Below, piece after piece: positions 60,801 to 64,000 of a DNA stretch of 64,000 nucleotides. Position 1 is the stretch's first letter. Every line of letters begins with the position of its first letter. Source of the stretch: Priapulus caudatus (taxonomy: Eukaryota; Priapulida; Priapulimorpha; Priapulimorphida; Priapulidae); contig NW_014577761.1 of NCBI RefSeq assembly GCF_000485595.1, positions 96,153-160,152 on the forward strand. Direction: 5' to 3'. Below the pieces are notes generated by a model, which did not search any database, was not told where the DNA came from, and saw only the letters and a list, made by a program, of their open reading frames with translations. A program made the translations under genes and the position numbers.

Positions 60801-62614
60801 TTGATATTTACGACTTTGGACTTATCAGGTTTGTCTGTGTATTAGGGCCACTTACGTACATAAGGAATTAATTCCAATTGGCGATGAATGATGAATTGCC
60901 TAATTGCCCAACATGCCTTCAGAAATTCCTGGGGAGAACACTGCTTTAGACAGAAAATAATTAAATGATAAAAGAGTCAGCATGACAATGATTCACGTAA
61001 ATACCTGAGAACTGGAATCCACACTTGCAATAAGTGCTTCACTGACAGTACTATAGTTGTAACCACTTGACAGGACTTTGCACAGATTCAACATGGTTTC
61101 AGCAGCTTGCACCGCTAAAGAGATGTAGTCACCATTGTATAGTCTGGCAATGTATGCATATGCATACAGGGTGGCAACGATGTTATTCCCAAGCAACTGT
61201 GATGGTTTCATCTGCAAGGTAAGAATTAATACAATAAATCCTAATTATTTTTTTCTGTCGCTAATTTTGTTTGAAATGATTGCAATTGATTTATAATGTG
61301 TGAACAGCACATATCTATTACTTGCCACAACAGAATAGTAAGGGCGCATATACAGAGATAGTTTAGTAAAAGTGACTAAATATGGTCAAACCTGTATGTA
61401 AGAGCCAGTCAGGGGGAATGCCAAAAGTGGCTTTTATAAACTGGTGACTGCCAATACAAGTTGGGCTGAACCCTCTTTTCAATTATAGCCAAAACTCACC
61501 CGAAGAAGTTGTCCAATTTTTGGAATGGTTTTAGGAATCTCGGGGCACCTCTCGAGCAATTCTTCCAAAACATTTTTTTCAACATCTTGTATTAGGGTTT
61601 GGTCCTGACAGTTGAAAACAGTATAACATAAATTATATGTATTTAATATTTTCAAACTGTAATAACACATTGCTATTTCAATACATTATACACAAATTTA
61701 TACGAAAGAAATACCACCAATTTTGTATCATTTATCTTTTTTCTATACCTGCTTGTTCCACCAGGGTTCCCAAATCTCGACAAGTCTCTCCAATTTGGAA
61801 GCATTTACAAGACTTTCAAACTCGTTCCTTTCCTCTGGGGTCAGCCTATTCCAGATTTCATCAGAATCTGTGTCCAAGTTGAGCCCTATAGACAGCAAAG
61901 CACATGCACAAACAATTTGAGCTAGATGAGATGTATATGGCTTTATTTACAATTTTTTTCATCTGTGGTGGTGTGTAACCAGGCTATGGTCCCAGGACAG
62001 AAGCCTGGAGATCTACAATCTGTTTCCTAATCCAACAAAAGAGTGCTAGCAGAATGCAGCAGAACTAGTTAATTGATTTTTGTGAAGGCAAGAAATCAAT
62101 AGAGGTGCTTGTAAAAAATACTCAATATGACAAAAAAATAAAAACACTGTAGTTACATACCTGCTAACCTGTCCTCAATATCTGGCTGCTCATTAGCTGA
62201 CTCAAAATCTCCTGCTTCTTTTTCCTCTTCATGAAGCCGTTTGAGGATATCTACCATCTTTGATTTATTATCAGGACTGATAAAAAAAATAATTTTAATA
62301 ATATTACAGTTATAATTCCTTTTCTTACATTCTTTTCCTTAAAATATAATAAACCAATGTGGCAATTCTGGAAATTAAGCAATGGAATCGGCTTACGTGA
62401 AATTAGTTAAAAACATTTAAAGATATTAATAAATTTATCTGCATTGCATGCCAGCAAACCTCACCTTACTTTAAACTGGTTCAGCTCTTGCATACAACAA
62501 TCTTTGTAAAACTGCTCTGAACAAGACTCGTGCTTCTTATCTTTATAACATGTGATTGAGCAGTAGCGCACGCAGCACCGTGGACAGGTGTACTTTGCCT
62601 CTGCATTGAGACAC
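57849..62614 (-). CDS. ZNHIT2: Zinc finger HIT domain-containing protein 2 (ZNHIT2), 8 exons found, 5' exon not located
   Basis: Exons in transcript order: 62614-62465, 62276-62161, 61885-61749, 61604-61500, 61211-61005, 59799-59640, 59449-59300, 57961-57849. All are GT-AG with matching phases, 378 codons plus a TGA at 57849-57851. The first exon found starts in phase 2 inside the HIT zinc finger (CLNAEAKYTCPRCCVRYCS, then C-x3-C and C spacing), so the initiator and the first Cys of the finger lie upstream. Family landmarks: LVEIWEPWWNKQ (human ZNHIT2 has a W-x-PWW motif here), NNIVATLYAYAYIARLYNGD, KKCGVILKKLDFYLSW, and a C-terminal KLIEEL. In other animals ZNHIT2 bridges the R2TP/RUVBL1-2 complex to U5 snRNP assembly. 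Introns contain a fold-back element and two MITEs. Confidence 0.9.
58399..59161. mobile_element. 763-bp fold-back element with TATCAAGAGC ends, in ZNHIT2
   Basis: The arms run from TATCAAGAGCTCATAACAGA to TCTATTATGAGCTCTTGATA and pair over about 270 bp (CACCGTTTTAACAGCGTTTT, GAATACGACACGGTTTCACA, TGTTCGCATGTATTCGGCGC with their complements). The centre includes GAACGCTGGGGGCTG and its approximate complement. It is flanked by TA. The arm sequence is unrelated to the 57033 element apart from the terminal motif. Confidence 0.88.
60067..60490. mobile_element. 424-bp MITE flanked by TAA (Harbinger-like)
   Basis: Inverted ends AGCCTAGGACACACT.. and ..AGTGTGTCCTAGGCT, continuing as ACGCTG(G)CCG-type blocks. 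TAA lies at 60064-60066 and 60491-60493, the 3-bp target size typical of PIF/Harbinger. The interior is GC-rich with GCGATCG-like motifs. It lies in a ZNHIT2 intron. Confidence 0.75.
60628..60943. mobile_element. 316-bp MITE-like element, copy 2 (see 11093-11408)
   Basis: Ends GGTTCTCCCCAGG and CCTGGGGAGAACACTG. It is the same length as copy 1 and carries recognisable shared blocks such as CATGTTCAAAGCTAAAGCTA and TTTTGACAATCCCA. It lies in a ZNHIT2 intron, while copy 1 lies in an FHIP2 intron. Confidence 0.65.
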
Positions 62615-63085
62615 CTACAAATGCAATGAATATTTTCAAACGAGACAACAAGGCTCTATGACTACACAGCACTACAAGTCAGCACACAATTACAGTGCTA
62701 TCCATGTACTAACTTTATAGATAAATGTTATCGAGTGATTATCTAGTCGAACCTATAAAGGGTAATTGGATCTGCGTCCCGTATGGCATCAGCTCCGTAC
62801 GCCTACATAATTATGTCATGTTCACCACAGCACAGAAGAGAATCACGTCAAGTATCGGAACAACCTAGTACAATACGAGTACTGGAATTACTGACACATA
62901 GGTCTATTCATGAACAATGTGTGACCAAGTGCTGCAAACAAACAAACTGGCAACGTTTAGACGTTTGGTTTGTATACAACTAATTATTCTCATTTGCAAA
63001 TTGCATGCGCCTGGTCAGTGCCAGTGGCAGTGATCTGAGCAGCTATATGATGATAACATAAATCGGCACAATCCTAATGTGGGCG
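62615..63085. other. Upstream side of ZNHIT2, first exon expected but not found
   Basis: I looked on the minus strand for an exon ending in a Cys codon, one codon, two more bases and then GT, as the HIT finger spacing requires. No candidate had an open frame back to an ATG. The exon may lie further right or use a non-GT donor. Confidence 0.4.
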
Positions 63086-63307
63086 CAAGTATACTTTCCT
63101 ACACCCATCATGGCGGCCACCCGACTCCGAACCCCTGACCAGGCCCTTCCGGTATTGCGCATACTGGCGCGTTGTATACAGCCGGTCATACGCGAGGCCA
63201 ATACACAAGGGCGGTGACCGGCTGTATATAACGCACCAGTATGCGCAATACCGGTCAGGGGTTCGGAGTCAGGTTGCCACCATGATGGGCATAGGAAGTG
63301 TACTTGC
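63086..63307. repeat. 222-bp fold-back repeat
   Basis: CAAGTATACTTTCCTA..CATCATGGCGGCCACC at the left pairs with GGTTGCCACCATGATG..GGAAGTGTACTTG at the right. Inner blocks TCCGAACCCCTGACC and GCGCATACTGG(C/T)GCG also pair. Confidence 0.8.
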
Positions 63308-63750
63308 GGCATAATGGCGAGACCCTGGCCTAATTTTCGCAAATGCAGAGATGTCAAGCATATACGTATACGGCCGGAGCGAGCTAGCTAGCTGGGCGGC
63401 CGCGGAGTGGTGCTGTTGATCGGACCTTAGCCTTCCGATACTAGTATACTGTTATCTGGGACTGAAAATAGGGGGTTTTACTTATTTATTTATTGATTTT
63501 AATTTTTGCGTGAGAAATTCAGAGATGAGCATGAGACTGAGAGCGTGAGAATTGACCAAAACGTGTGAGCCTTGACATGTCTGCTAAAATGTGAGGGGAG
63601 GCCACTTTGGCACAATGCTACTGCTAGCTAGTTTGGATCACCAGTCCACAATTTCGCAAATGAAATGTGGCGGTACCCGGGTAGCTAGTACTACTACTAG
63701 TATTAGTAGTAGTACTACTACTAGTGCGTGACTAGTCGACACTGACGCTG
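63308..63750. other. Unannotated unique DNA
   Basis: No gene was recognised. A palindrome of ACTAGTAGTAGTACT type (TAGTACTACTACTAGTATTA..) lies at about 63687-63724. Confidence 0.5.
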
Positions 63751-63751
63751 A

Positions 63752-64000
63752 GAGGGTCTATGCGTGCGTGTGTGCGTGTAGTGTATGTGTGTCTGTCTAT
63801 GTGCGCGTGTAGTGTACGCGCATAAACACACACACATACACGCATACACAAACACAACACACACACACACACACACCCACACACACACGCATAAACACAC
63901 ATACACACGCGCGGTGTGTGCGCGCGCATTTGTGTGTGTGTTGTGTGTGTATGTGTGTGTGTGCGCGCGCGCATTTGTGTGTGTGTGTGTGTGTGTGTGT
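63752..64000. repeat. GTGC/GT and CA microsatellites at the right edge
   Basis: (GT)n, then (CA)n, then (GT)n blocks interspersed with GCGCGC. The open frames here are repeat artefacts. The array runs off the window. Confidence 0.95.

Overview
This is a stretch of animal (metazoan) nuclear genome. Every recognisable gene is split by GT-AG introns, and the proteins are animal ones: FHIP2/FAM160B, follistatin-like 1, NDUFS2 and ZNHIT2. Non-coding DNA is about 40% GC or lower, packed with inverted-repeat transposons, and carries TTAGGG-type repeats, the metazoan telomere motif. Protein divergence and repeat content suggest an invertebrate. I cannot assign a phylum. A run of 10 N at 38749-38758 shows that this is assembled sequence.

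Layout. (1) 1-785: an AGC-rich microsatellite, then the GC-rich last exon of an unrecognised + strand gene. (2) 3542-13431 (-): FHIP2, 16 coding exons, 864 codons, all phases agreeing. (3) 13723-37932 (+): FSTL1, 12 coding exons including a predicted 7-nt microexon, 333 codons. It starts 291 bp from FHIP2, head to head, and two introns of 14.2 and 4.3 kb hold a museum of mobile elements. (4) 40243-49312 (-): NDUFS2, 12 exons, 463 codons, the human length, with residue numbering in register with human at several functional positions. (5) 49918-56194: a decayed Ty3/gypsy LTR retrotransposon with a truncated 5' end and broken pol. (6) 57849-62614 (-): ZNHIT2, 8 exons found; the first exon was not located. 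(7) The right edge holds a fold-back repeat and CA/GT microsatellites.

The genes do not form a pathway. FHIP2 is a dynein/Hook cargo adaptor subunit, FSTL1 a secreted matricellular glycoprotein, NDUFS2 a core subunit of mitochondrial complex I, and ZNHIT2 an R2TP/spliceosome assembly cofactor.

The most unusual material is non-coding. Four short inverted-repeat elements (33489-33712, 48256-48504, 49619-49892, 56688-56970) have unrelated terminal inverted repeats, yet each is flanked by an 8-9 bp direct repeat and each carries a (TTAGGG)n-like array in its centre. A second family of palindromes, from 29 to about 760 bp, shares TCAAGAGC-like ends flanked by TA. A third, TTAA-flanked family has three copies, one of which interrupts another repeat so cleanly that the empty target site can be read from the other copy.
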